From Heterodera schachtii (lineage: Eukaryota; Nematoda; Chromadorea; Rhabditida; Heteroderidae), in the NCBI GenBank assembly GCA_023374025.1, contig SIJG01000055.1, positions 248,001 to 312,000 of the forward strand: a stretch of DNA of 64,000 nt, written 5' to 3'. This document shows, piece by piece, positions 1 to 15,516 of this stretch; the stretch's first letter is position 1; each line of letters begins with the position of its first letter. The translations under genes were made by a program, and so were the position numbers. The notes under the pieces are model-generated. The model searched no databases. It saw only the letters and a program-made list of their open reading frames with translations, and was not told where the DNA came from.

Positions 1-329
1 ATCCTCCGTTCAGTTTTATCACCACAATTCGTTCCAAAATTGCCCTTCTCTCCTCCGATCCCTCCACCTTCGGCAAATGTTCGTATGGCATCTGCTTTTC
101 CTTTGCCATTGGTTGTATTTCCTGCCAATTCACTTTGTGCGGATCCTCCAAAAATTGGCGGAAAAGTTGCCGAAACAATGCCAAATCCTTCTCACTTTGG
201 CACTGATTAATTTAGACCAATTCAACAATTGCTAAGCTTTTTGAAGAAAACCTCGGAAGGATTGACCAGCGAAGGGATGGCACTGTCCAATTGATCCATT
301 AAATGCGCACTTCGACTTTCATTTTCCAT
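1..329 (-). CDS. UGP2: UTP-glucose-1-phosphate uridylyltransferase, N-terminal part (runs off left edge)
   Basis: This enzyme makes UDP-glucose from UTP and glucose-1-phosphate in the cytosol, feeding glycogen, trehalose and glycan synthesis. Two exons are visible. Exon 1 is 329-252, starting at ATG 329; after a 49-nt intron, exon 2 is 202-1 and continues outside the window. The junction is in phase (GAG|GT...AG|TGC). Exon 2 shows the family pattern: an EKDL...F..FL helix, then VNWQEIQP, then PYEHLP, then IVVIKLNGG just at the window edge. This last motif is the start of the nucleotide-binding loop, which continues GLGTSMG in the family. About 93 N-terminal residues are visible; the catalytic domain lies beyond the edge. 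The order and spacing of these motifs match animal UGP2. The upstream side faces the ZP gene in a divergent arrangement. Confidence 0.88.
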
Positions 330-4756
<4,427 letters not shown>

Positions 4757-7537
4757 ATGCGGCCCATTTTTCGGCATTTCGCTTCAGTTGCGGCATTTTT
4801 ATTCGCCATGCTTAATCAGGTGATTATTTAATAAGGCGGAAAGGAATAATTATGCCTAAATGAATTTTATTTTTTATGCGCTTGGTTGGTTCAAATCCAA
4901 ATGATATTTGGCCCTTTCTTAAATATTGCCATTTCCGACAAAAAACCGTAACTTTTCTTAGAAGAAATAAATTAAAACATTTCTGGCATTATTTATTAGT
5001 TAAATATTTTAAATGTGTTTACAAAATTCAAAAAATGAAATTATTTCTGCTAATTGCGTATAATTTAATTTTTGATAATGTTTTAGTCGTCCGACGGTGC
5101 CTTTGAGTTGGACAACGCTTTGCTCGGCCAGCCGACCATCAGCTGTCACCCGGACACCATCGAAATGCGTTTCCGCACCCAACGACCGTTCACCGGCAAA
5201 ATTTACGTGCAGGGACACTACGCCAACCCCGACTGCCGCGTCGATTTCTCCGAGGCGGGCGGCGCGGACCACGACGGACGGGGCGGCATCCGACTGCACC
5301 ACGGGTCATGCGACATGGACAGAAAACGAATGGTGGGCCCGGAGGGCGGCACCGGCATGGAATTCTCCACGGTTTTGGTCATCTCTTTCCATCCGGTGAG
5401 CCAAGAGGGAGATTAATAAACGAACGAATTACAATTTGTTAATTGCGTAATCATTGGCAGTTATTTGTCACCAAAACTGACCGTGCCTTTCACATCAACT
5501 GCCTTTACAAGGAGGCCGATCGGAATGTCGGCGTGGACATAAACGTTGGGTGAGAGAAGGGATAGGTCGACTCTGTTCTCTGCTGAGGGAAAAGGGGCAT
5601 AATTTGAGGGGAATGGGGGAGGGGTAATTTGGCAGTTTTTATTTGGGGGGGGGGGGGGTAATTAGGCGGACCATTCTCCCAATCATTGCCATTTCGTCCA
5701 TTTTTCGTGCCCATTTGCCCCCCCCCCCCACTGTTCCAATTGTCCGTTTGACCATTGTTTTGTTTTTCGTCTCCATGGAATATGACGAACGATGGACATG
5801 AATCTGTTGCCATGGGCTTTTTCCATTCTTTGGCTGGTCATTTGCCGTCCCAATGGCCTTTCCGCCTTTTGCCCTCCGCCGTTTCCTCCCTCTTTCCCTT
5901 CTCTTCGCCCATTTCTCCCCTTTCCCTTTCCCCAAAAGTGACGTCACCCCGGCCAACATCCAAAATGACATGCCAATCCCCCAATGTAAATACACAATTC
6001 GCAAAGACGAGCTGAACGGCGAGGTTTTGAAGTTTGCGAGAGTTGGCGATTTGATTGTTCACCGGTGGGAATGCGAAAGCGGTGAAAAAGCCAATCAATT
6101 GGGCGTAATTAGGCATTAAACTCACGGCAGATCAATTCGGCATGTTAGTGCACAGCTGTTTTGTGGAGGACGTCCAGGGGGAGAGAGTGCCGGTGATCGA
6201 CGAGCGCGGGTCAGTCAGTGCGATCGTTCCTTTTAAAATTGTGTGCCAAACTCCGCTCTGATCAGGTGCCACAAAGACCAGAATCTGCTTGGAGATCCCA
6301 CCTATTCGGAAGCGCTGAATTTGGCATATCGCGAATCATACGTATTCAAGGTGAACCAAAAGGGGCATAAAACGGGGTAAGAGATGAGCCAGGGATAAAG
6401 CCGGATAAATTAATGGGACACTCAGCCAAAAGGGATTAACGAATTAACGGGATTCCGAGGGGACAAAGCCGGGCTTGGCAGTTGCACTAAGTTATAATGG
6501 TTGATCCCCAAAAGTTCCGCGATCGCGTCGGAGTGCGCTTCTCCTGCGAAATTAAACTTTGCATGAAGGCGGAGGACGGATGTGCTGACATTACCGTAAC
6601 CAAAGAGCACAACGCTACAGTGTGTTCTAATACAGTAAATCCCCTGCACAGCCTCCGAACTGCCAGGAAAGCAGCAGCAAAAGTTACCCGGCAGAACATT
6701 ACAAACACTCGCGAGACGATCCATTGGGGGGAGCGGCCAATCGGACGAAAGGAACGGCACAGAAAAGGGTTAGCGGAATTGGCATCGAACAGCGATTGGA
6801 AAATGATTGATCCCTCCCCTCCTCGGACAGAGCCGCCGATCGATCAGGACGGTCGATGCCGATTTGATTTCGCAATATGTGTTCGTTCTGGACGAACCCG
6901 TTGAGGGTGAAGAAGACGACGACGACGGAGAGCGCAACGGCGCCGTTGGGGCGGCAAAAGCGGGCGGTGGCACAACGCCTGGGAAATTGCGCGGTGAGTG
7001 TTTTGTTGGAGCATTCTTTGGTCGCCTTTTGTCGAATGTTTTTTTAACACATCCCCCAATTCTCAGGTCGAACAATAAACAATGAGTTGAGTTCCTCCAT
7101 TTGCATCAACTTCGCCCTGTTCGTCGCCGTTCTGTTCGTTGTGCTCGTCTCTTTCGGCTTGGCCATTGCCGTCGTTGGCCATTCGTTGTTCCAACGCTCC
7201 AAGTCTGTCTTTGTCCATTTGTCTGTCTGTCTCTGTCCATTTGTCTGTCTGTCTTTGTCCATTTGTCTGTCTGTCTCTGTCCATTTGTCTGTCTGTCTTT
7301 GTCCATTTGTCTCTCTCCTCCCTCTCTCTCTCTTTGGACATTTCGCCATTTATTCTTTTAAATCTCTTTTTTCTTTTTAACAGATGTGGCACCGTTTTGC
7401 GTGAACCTTTCCAGCGTTCGTCCGCTTCCTCTTCTCCGTCCGTCCTTTCCGCTTCTCTCTCCGTCCGTTCCTCCGATGGCTCCCCAAATCCGTCGATGGT
7501 TCGTCTTCCCCAATCGCTTTTGTTCAACAAACGATGA
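4757..7537 (+). CDS. ZP-domain cuticlin-like transmembrane protein
   Basis: A 433-codon gene in 10 exons: 4757-4819, 5087-5395, 5461-5549, 5939-6081, 6131-6209, 6266-6350, 6515-6595, 6831-6993, 7067-7202, 7384-7537. All junctions are GT-AG and in phase. The first exon encodes a signal peptide (MRPIFRHFASVAAFLFAM). The next exons form a zona pellucida domain: GQPTISC, the FTGKIYVQGHY strand, ISFHP|LFVTKTDRAF, PIPQCKYTIR, the HRWECES and MLVHSC cysteines, and FSCEIKLC. After it comes a furin-like R-S-I-R site, an acidic stretch, one transmembrane helix (INFALFVAVLFVVLVSFGLA) and a serine-rich cytoplasmic tail starting KCGTVLREPF. This layout is typical of nematode cuticlin-like ZP proteins, which are secreted or cleaved and polymerise in the cuticle or apical matrix. 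The exact family member cannot be named. Confidence 0.9.
7203..7320. repeat. About 20-bp minisatellite in the last ZP-gene intron
   Basis: About five tandem copies of a 20-21-nt unit of the form TGTCCATTTGTCTGTCTGTC lie in the 181-bp final intron (7203-7383), starting immediately at the 5' splice site, followed by a short CT run. The unit alternates TCTGTCC and TTTGTCC variants, which suggests a 41-bp higher-order repeat. Confidence 0.9.
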
Positions 7538-8433
7538 AAAGCATTTAATGCAAAACAATTTCATTTTTTTCTCTCCATCGGCTGCCTTTTTTCGGGTGCC
7601 CCCCCCCCAAAAAAAATTCGTTCACTTTTCTTTCGCTTTTCCAAATTGACGAATCTCTCCCTGAATTGCTTTACTCATTTTTGTTAATTGTTCGCAAGTG
7701 CTTTAACTCTTCGATGCTTTCAGTCATTTAAAATTTATACAATAATTTTAATTTTCGTAATTTAAATATAACAATTTCTTTTGTTTTTTTTGCATAATAA
7801 ATAACTCTATTTTTGTTCATCATCATCATAAATTACCATCTTTGGGTTGTATTTTGTTGGGTTTGATTTCTTTGCTTCTGTGGTTTCAATGCTGGCGAAT
7901 GTTCACTGTCCCCCCTCTCCCTCTCCCCCTCAATCCTTCCCCTTGGCCAGTCTCTTCCATCCGAGTGATCACTCTTCCCTTTTGCTCCCTTCCCCTTGGC
8001 CTGTCTCTCTCATCCGGGTGATCACTCTTCCCTTTCTCTCCCTTCCCCTTCGCATGTCTTCTTCATCTCTCCCCTCTCTCCTCTTCATTGGCATTCGTCA
8101 GGCACACAGCTCACTAGTTGTCCGTCCGTCCGCCAATGTCCGCCTTCCCAATGAGCACCCGCGCACCATTCCCTTTGCCGTTTCAATTGGGCAACACTTT
8201 TTCGTCTCGTCGCACTTTTCCGCCGCCGTTTTGGCGTTGTGCCCATATTCTGAATGGGATCAACTTTTGGAGTTTACTTTTCTCTGATCAATCGGTGCCT
8301 TCGCTGCTTCGTTCTGTGCGTTCTGTGGCGCGGTGGGGCGGTCCGAAGAAAGTGATCGCTTTCTTCTGCTGATGGTCATAATCCCGCTGCTCGCCACTAA
8401 ATGATAAAATTCCACAATCATTTGCAAGGCCTT
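7538..8433. other. Intergenic spacer between convergent genes
   Basis: This 0.9-kb spacer lies between the ZP gene end (plus) and the tail ORF of the PAN gene (minus). It is AT-rich to about 7850 and C/T-rich afterwards. AATAA-type sequences around 7795 are plausible polyadenylation signals for the ZP gene. No gene is supported. Confidence 0.5.
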
Positions 8434-8784
8434 TTATCGGCTGATTATCCTAAGCTTTTGCCTGTCTTCCTCCGATGCCATCGCTGGGCCGTTAAAGCGT
8501 TTGGCCACTTCGAAATTGGGCGCGACTGCCTTGGCCACGTCCTCCGTCGTTGGGTATGGTGCCTCTTTTTGCCCGTCGTCCCCGTCCCCGCGTTTTCCCT
8601 TCCCCGCTTCGTCTTTGCCGCATAACTCTCTCTCAATCTCCACACACTCTTCCCCGTCCCCTTCATCCTCTTCCGCTCCATTTTCCGTGCAGTTTTTCTT
8701 CCTCCACCGCTCTCCGCCGATGCATTGACTCCACGCCAAAACATTGGGCGACTCCGTCGGCACGTCAGTGAAGCCGAACGCGAG
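8434..8784 (-). other. Possible alternative C-terminal ORF of the PAN gene (frame conflict)
   Basis: After the CTCAG 3' splice site (8785) a 117-codon minus-strand frame is open to a stop at 8434. It reads LAFGFTDVPTESPNVLAW, then an acidic region, then EAPYPTTEDVAKAV. It looks protein-like but needs phase 0, whereas the second PAN exon leaves in phase 1. Either a different upstream exon or donor is used, or this is non-coding. No domain is recognised. Confidence 0.35.
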
Positions 8785-10265
8785 CTGAGGAGCACAAAAC
8801 GATGCAAAATTGGAAGAGGAACACTAATTACCCGGCAGTTGGAAGCATGGCGGCATTTCCATATAATCGACCATTTCGCGCCTCTCCGCCGCGTACAAAT
8901 TCGGACGAGAGAGACGCGTGAAGCGACTCAGAAAACAGTTTTGGGAAGTCCAGTCGAAGAAGAAGCTGGCAGAAGCGCAGTTAAAGCCCAGTTCGTTCTG
9001 TTGATTACGTATACATATAATTGTATTTTTTAGTTTGAGTACCGTAGAAGAATTATCTGGTACAGTACCCACTTTTACCTTTGCCCTTATGCATTTCCTC
9101 ACACATTCCAGCTGACTGTTCGCCGTTTGTACCGTGCCGCCGTCAGTAGCCCGGCGCGGGTCCAAATGGTGTTGAGGGATACGGTGGATGACGTCATCAC
9201 AGCCCAGGGCCAATTCATTGCCTAATTAATTAATTAGGTTTGAGTTTGATGAACAAAAAAACACTGACGAGGAATGCAAATTTTCTCGAAGTAAAGCGAA
9301 TCCGGATTGGGCACGTATTGAAGGGCGCCGTTTGGAGAGATGGAGTCCGAGAGAAATTCACAGCGACCGTTTTGACGATGGAAAGTGGCGGAACGGCACG
9401 GGGACGGCAGACGACGCCCATCCAAAAACTAAAAAGGGGGCGAAGGGGGAAATAATGGCAAAATTAATTTTAAAAAGAAAAAAATAATAATTTAAATGAC
9501 AAAAAATGAAAAGGGAATTGCATTTAAAATTATCAAATTATTAAAAAATCACCGCATTTTGTTGACAAATGTGCAGACAAACATCCGCCGAGTCGACTTT
9601 CGCTCTTCCGCTTGGCCTTTGTCCGTTCACTGCGATTCCGTCGATCAGTTGCACGTGCGCACGCGCTCCGTCCGCGGGACAGTCCGAATTTTGATCAGTT
9701 GCAATTCCAATGGCGCCGGCGGGGGACAACTGGATTGGCTAATTAATTGGTCAAAGGACCCTACTAATTGGTCAATTTTGCCGATTACCGTTGTTTCCCT
9801 TTCGGCCATTGCGTTTCCCACCGTTTTCTCTCCTCGGCTGCTACCGTAGTTGCCTTTTCCACCGTGCTTATGACCCGACGACAATACTGTAGAGGAGTGG
9901 AAGGGCTCCAATGATTCGCCCGACCATTTTCGGGTGGGCGTCGGCGCAGTGGGCGGAGGCGGCGGAGGCGGAAGCGGCGCCGGCAATTGGTTGTCCTCCG
10001 CAGCAGAAGCCGAAGTTGGGTCGGCTGTCTCCTCACTTTGGTCATCGGCCGACAAAAACGGATCGGACGAAGGCGACGAAGAAGCGGCCGAAGAAAAAGC
10101 GCAAGCGGAGTCAAAGCCAACGAAAACAGAGCCGGAAAAGGGCTCAAGGGATGGCACGCAAGCGGAGGCAAAAACGGGCGAATGGGGTGCCATTCTGAGC
10201 ACAAAACATAAACAGGAGAAGCGGCGGGGGGCATACTGTGCCAAAGTGTTCACGCCAGCGGCCAT
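8765..10265 (-). CDS. Protein with two PAN/Apple domains; N-terminus not fully resolved
   Basis: Six exons on the minus strand: 10265-9789 (start uncertain), 9729-9553, 9428-9269, 9221-9079, 8997-8832, 8784-8765. They join in phase to about 380 codons. PAN domain 1 runs from VCLHICQQNAV through PCRSATF and CEFLSDSI to DSLYFEKIC, and is split by a 124-nt intron. PAN domain 2 runs from LECVRKC through GFNCASASFFFDW and NCFLSR to MVDYMEMPPC. PAN modules of this kind bind proteins or sugars in nematode extracellular matrix proteins, so a secreted cuticle or matrix role is inferred. The N-terminal exon is acidic, Ser/Pro-rich, and has no clear signal peptide after the chosen ATG (10265); the open frame reaches back to a possible 3' splice site at 10561. 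With phase kept, the last exon adds only six codons and stops at 8765. Confidence 0.72.
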
Positions 10266-10589
10266 TGTCTGACTTTGGTGGTCCAAAGGGACGCCGCTCT
10301 GCAAAAAGAAACGCTTGCGGCGTCGGCGTTGGCTTTTGCCTTTCGCTGCGCTTTTCCCCCGCCGTTTTGCCACTTTTTGGTTCCATTGCTCTGCTGTTAA
10401 ATTGGATTTGTTTACGCCAAAAGTCAATTCATAACAGAACCTTCCGCGTAATTTTGGCCTCTGTTTGGACTCAACGAATGTTCGAATAAATCGCAAACAC
10501 TGCCAGACGAGTCGAATTGGAAGCTGCGACAACGCGGCCTCGCATTTGAACAGTGCCTAAACCGACTTTGGCATTTTCACTTTTTTCTT

Positions 10590-11069
10590 TTAATCGCCTT
10601 GCCTTTGGCATTCGCTTTCGTCGCTTGGCGTTCTCCGCTCAAAAGGAAATGCGCAACTGAGGCGTGTGTCCGCGTAGCGCCTCGTGCAAGACGAGTCCGA
10701 ATTGGCGGAAGCAGCTGTATGGGTGGCGGACGAGGCCATGGCCATTGAGCGCGCCTTCGCCGCGTAAGGGACGGCGGGTTGGGCAGGGTAAGAGGGGTAA
10801 ACGTAGGCAGGGGAAGAAGGTGGGGCAAAGGGTACGGCACCGCCGCCATCGCCACACCCTCCGGGCATGCAGCAGCCGCCACCGCCACAACCCCCGCCGG
10901 GGGACATTAACGGAAAGCAGCCTTAGGGGAGGGTGAGGGGGGAAAACATGCTTAATAGCAGCAAAAAGTGGAACGGAATGGCACCTTTGACGACGGAAGC
11001 AAAAAGCAATGCCAACGCGGCAAAACGCGACTGAATGCCAAAGAGGGCGTTCAAAGAATGGAATGCCAT
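10590..11069 (-). CDS. Small secreted Gly/Cys-rich protein
   Basis: A two-exon, 138-codon gene: 11069-10985 and 10921-10590, with a 63-nt intron; the junction is in phase. Exon 1 encodes a strong signal peptide (MAFHSLNALFGIQSRF followed by AALALLFASVVKG). The mature part begins CFPLMSPGGGCGGGGCCMPG, then a proline/tyrosine-rich stretch (YVYPSYPAQPAVPYA), an alanine/serine linker and a short tail with four more cysteines. The Gly-Cys head resembles the low-complexity part of nematode ground-like (GRL) proteins, but the conserved C-terminal ground-like domain is not visible, so that family is only a possibility. It lies between the PAN gene and sma-9 on the same strand. Too small and compositionally biased for a firm family call. 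Confidence 0.6.
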
Positions 11070-11861
11070 TCAGAAAAATGAAAAGGCAAATGAATGGTGG
11101 ACAAAACGAAAAAGCCTAAAAGGCATTTAAAATTTTGAAATTAAATTTAAAATAATTTAAAAAACTGTTGGGGAGAAAGTTTGTGCGCTTATTAACGAGG
11201 GAATGAGAATGGACGGACGACACAGTCGAAGGCGCAAAAGGGTCGCCGCCCGGGGGATTTGCGCGAAAGAGAAATTCCGCGGGCGATGCCGAAGGGATTT
11301 ACTGGTGGTTCGAATCGGCAACCGCTGCCGCCCAACCGGCCACTCCCCCGCCCTTTTCATTTGTCCACCGATCAGTCCCTCCCCCCCCCCCCCCTACAAT
11401 TCCCCAATCTGTGATCTTCCACCTGTCCGGTTCTGTTTGCCATTCTCGTCCGGCTGACTCAAATCCCCAAATCCTTTCCAATCTCCGCCGGACATTCGAA
11501 TTGATACGAAGCAAAGGCAAAGCAAATGAATGGGCGATGGCATTATCTGTTCGTTTATTCACATTCTGTTGCCCAAATTCAATTCAGCTGACAATGAATG
11601 AATGAGCAGTGAATGAAACAAATCGGCGGAAGTGCGAAAAATGGGAAAAAAAGGGGAGGAAAAGGAAAAGGAAGGAATGGCATTCAGTGAAGGGGGGACA
11701 AATAAAAATAAAATAAAATAAAAAGTGCGGTGGAAAATGAAATAAATGTGAGGGGGGGGGGGGGGGGGGAATTACACGTTTTTTGGCCGAACTCAAAAAT
11801 TCGATTTGGCGGTAACTTTCACAGAAGTTCAATAAATATTTTTTTGTGCTAATCTTTGTCC
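11070..11861. other. Spacer downstream of sma-9
   Basis: About 0.8 kb between the small secreted-protein gene and the sma-9 stop codon. It contains C and G runs (11381-11395, 11752-11769) and A-rich stretches. Open frames on both strands are not spliceable to anything and resemble no family. It probably holds the sma-9 3' UTR and the promoter of the small gene. Confidence 0.5.
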
Positions 11862-14800
11862 TCATTTCACTTCGTTTCTGCTCGAAATTCGCTGTCCCTT
11901 CCGCGCCGTTTCTTCCGCGTGTTGCATTTCCCTGTGGGCACGCAACGCTTCCGCGGTGGTGAAGCCGGCGTCGCAGTCGACGCAAACGTGCGGACGGGCC
12001 AACTGCGCCACGTGCTGCTGCAGCCAATGGGTCTGAACGGGCGGGGGAGCGGTGGGAGGCAATTCGAAAGCGAAGCGAAAGCCGCGCTTTGGCATTTGGA
12101 AATTTAATCATTGACCGACTGACTTGGAGAGCTTGGACATCCGCCAACTGAGCACCGCAAAACTGGCAATTCAGAAGAGAAGGGACGGACGAAGAAGACA
12201 AAGTGTTGGCGGAAGGAGGGGACACTTTGTCAGCAGCAGAAGCCTAAATGTGCCGGAAGAAAAACATTATGCACAAAAAACAATGGGAAAAACATTTTTG
12301 GCACTTTGCCAAGCAAACGCCGCCGACCGGTCGCCGCCATTATTCACAACGAACTTTCAGTCCCACCTTCGCTCCCTCCCTTCCTCTTCTCCCACCTGTT
12401 GTTGTTGTTGCTGCTGCTCCTTGGCCATGCCCCGCGGCCCTTTTTGCGTTGTGCCAATGCCTCCGCCCGTCCCGACGCCATTTCCACCGCTAACAAAACA
12501 GACGGACGCCACCGACGGTGGCGATGAGTGTGACTGCAGTGCGTCGTGATGGATCAGCTGCTCCATGGTGTGCGACTCTTCCGGCACGCCCGGACTTTGC
12601 GCGCAGGGCGGAGGAGCGGACGGAGCGGGCGGATGCCGAGGACGGACGGAAATCGACGGAGAGGCGGGGCACGAGGCGGCACAAAGGACAGTCTTTGGGA
12701 AAAGCATTGGAATTGCTTGTCCACACCTTTCGGTTTCACCTGGAATTGCTCTTCGCCGCGTCCGTTCCCTGCGCCGCCCGAATGTCCGGGCGTTGCGCCC
12801 CCTCCGAAAAAATGCGCGTGGATATGCGCACGCAGCGATTCCCTCGACGGAAACACTTTTTCGCAGTTGCGACGCGAACAGCGAAAGTCGCGGCCGTGTC
12901 GCATCACCACGTGGTCGGCGTGGAAATGAACCGCGAGTTCGGACGGAGAGTCAAACTGAAAGCGGAGAAAGGCAATTAACGAGTAATTAAAATTATCATG
13001 GTTTTTCATGTGTTTTTTTAAATTAGTCTGAAGGAATTCCGTCCCTTTGCCCTTTTCTCTACGTTTTGATCACAAAGTTGACAACGCGTGGCGGCCACCG
13101 CTTGCGCAAAGCCGAGAAGCGGCTGCTGGGCGTTGCTGCGCTGCACGGGCGTGGATGACTCACTGCGCGTGCCGGTCGACTCGCTGGTCTCTTCGGCACT
13201 TCTGTTGGACAGCAAAGCTGCAATTGGGCGGAAAGATTTTTATCTCCTCCTGATTGTTGTCTTATCACTTGCCATCCATTCTATACCTTTTCTCTCTCTC
13301 GTCACTCTCATGTTATCACTCTCTTTCTCCATCTCTTTCTTTCTCTCCTCGTTCCCCACACTGTCTCTCGCCCCCCCCCCCCCCTCTCTGTGTGTCTTTT
13401 CGTTTCATTATTGTCTCTCTTTACTATCTCCCTCTCTCTCCTCGTTCCCCACACTGCCTTCTCTCCCTCTCTCTATCTATCTCTCTCCCCCCACTGTATC
13501 TATCTCCCGCTCTCCCTCTCTCTCTCTCTTCGTTGCCCCCACTGTCTCTCTCACTCACTTCCCAATCTGTCCGTGCTGCTGTTGCTGCTACTGCTGCCTC
13601 CGTTCTGTCCGTTATGTAAGTCGGGTGTGCTCGACTTGCGACAGTCGCCCGTCATTGGCTCTGTCAATTGTTCCAACTTTGGCGGTACCCAAACATTCGC
13701 GGCACAATTTGTGCTCGGCTTTTGTTGGGGCTCTGCCGAATTTGGCGGAGGAACGGTCGAAGGACAAACGGCGGAAGTGTGCGACGGAATGGCGGACGAC
13801 GAATCGCCGGCCGAAGCGACAGCAGCCGCCGCAGCGGCGGCCACTTCGACGGCGACCTGGGCCAAAGAATGGAGCGGCGACTCGGCCTGAAAAAGCATCC
13901 GATTGGAGGCGAACACGAAACCCAATCCTTAATTACTTGGCTGATTTGCTCTTCTCGACTGATTTTGGCACGAGAAGGCAAAGGCGAAGAAAAGGCGTCG
14001 CGGCGGAGCGCCGAATTTGGGAACAAAGCGAACTCATCAAGCACCAAACTGATCAAGAAGGAAGCAAATGATCAGAAAAACGAAAGATTAGCAAATGAAA
14101 ATGGATCAGATTCGGCTTTTCAATGGTCAACCATTTCCGACCCTCTTACCCCCGCTCCCAACATTCGAAATTCTCCCCACTCTCCCGATACTCTGAACAT
14201 TCCCCGAACTCTCCGACATTCACCTCACTCTCTCGACACTCTCGACATTCTCCCCGACTTTCGACCGTCTGTCTCTCCTCCCATTCCCCCCCCCCCTCCC
14301 AATGCAAACGTCGCTTCGTCGTTTTTGCGCTTCAATCCGTGCGGCAGTGATTCCACCGCAGCTGTGCGCTTTTGCGCACTGATGCTGTTGCTGATGCGCA
14401 GTTTCGCGTGCGAAGTGCCTGTTGCTGCTGCTGCTGTTACGGCATTGTTTTGCTGAAATTGCATTGTTTCAGCGACAGGGCCAACGGCGAAATGGTCGAG
14501 AAAAGCGTTGGCGGTGGCATTTGTGGTCGGAGTGGGCGGCAAAATGGTTGGACTTGGCATCGCCGCGGGATAATCAGTCGCCGTGGGGTGGGAGGAGACA
14601 CTCGCCGCGGATGAACAACCGCTGATGGACGTTGTCGTCGACACTGTGCCAGCAGTGGCCGTCTCAAGTCCAAGCTGTTCCCGCATTTTTGCCAGCAATT
14701 CTGCAACTAGGTGGGATTGGTTTCCACAATTTCCTAATTATCCTTCCTAATTGCTTTTATTTTCCTCCGATTCCCCCATTGATTTTGCCATTACGCTTTG

Positions 14801-15516
14801 TGGAGTGCAGCGCCTTCTCACAGTCCCCGGCATCGATGCTGCCCAATGCTTTGGAGTGCTCCTTGGCCAACAGATGGTTTGCCTCCTCCGGCAATTTGCC
14901 AAGGCTGACCAGTGTTTTGACGTGGTTTTTTGAGCGCAAATGTTTGGCCAAAACGCCGTGCGATCGGAAGCCCAAATTGCAATCGGTGCACAGAAAGTTG
15001 CGGTGGTGGGCGTGCGCGGGCGCGGAACCGCCAGGGGCGGCAGTGGCGACGGAAGGAGGGAGCATAAGCGAAGCGGAAGGGGACGCGGTGGAGCAAAGGA
15101 ACAGCTGAGGGATCCGCCGTTTGTGAGTTGGCCACGGATGGGGCCAAATGGGGCTGAAGGGGCGGCACACGGCACGGCACTGCGCTCACTGTAAAGCATA
15201 ATGCCAATAATGTTGTCCTGTCACCGGCAGCACTCGCCTTCGTCCGATGCGACAGCCTTTACCCCGTGGACACTCTCCGAATGCCGTGCCAAAAGTGCCT
15301 TCGATCGCACGACGGCAGAGCAATCGCCGCATTGAAAGGCGCCGCCCGCGCCCTTTTGACGCGCCACCGCCGCATTTTGTTCGATCAAATGCGTTTGCTT
15401 GTGCAGAGACAGTTCCGACTCTTTGCGGAATTTACGACCGCACAAAGAACACAAAAATTGTTGCGCATCAGTGGCCAAAAAAGCGCCGAGGGTCGACTGA
15501 CCGCGAAGCAACGAAT
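11862..15516 (-). other. sma-9: SMA-9 C-terminal fingers, several split by introns
   Basis: Seven fingers follow the acidic region: [10 protein letters not shown] and [10 protein letters not shown] (15516-15225); [10 protein letters not shown] with HLRSKNH (15153-14822); [19 protein letters not shown], cut by the intron 13062-12956; [12 protein letters not shown] (12955-12740); NCQFCGAQL joined to THWLQQH across the intron 12123-12087; and [10 protein letters not shown] with HREMQH (12086-11862). Splitting the finger between its cysteines and histidines argues for the exon model, because both halves are needed to complete the zinc ligands. Confidence 0.85.

Noticed and set aside
9785..10272. 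Plus-strand and alternative-frame Arg/Ala-rich ORFs opposite the PAN gene
   Set aside because: Shadow frames; the minus-strand frame splices in phase to both PAN domains.
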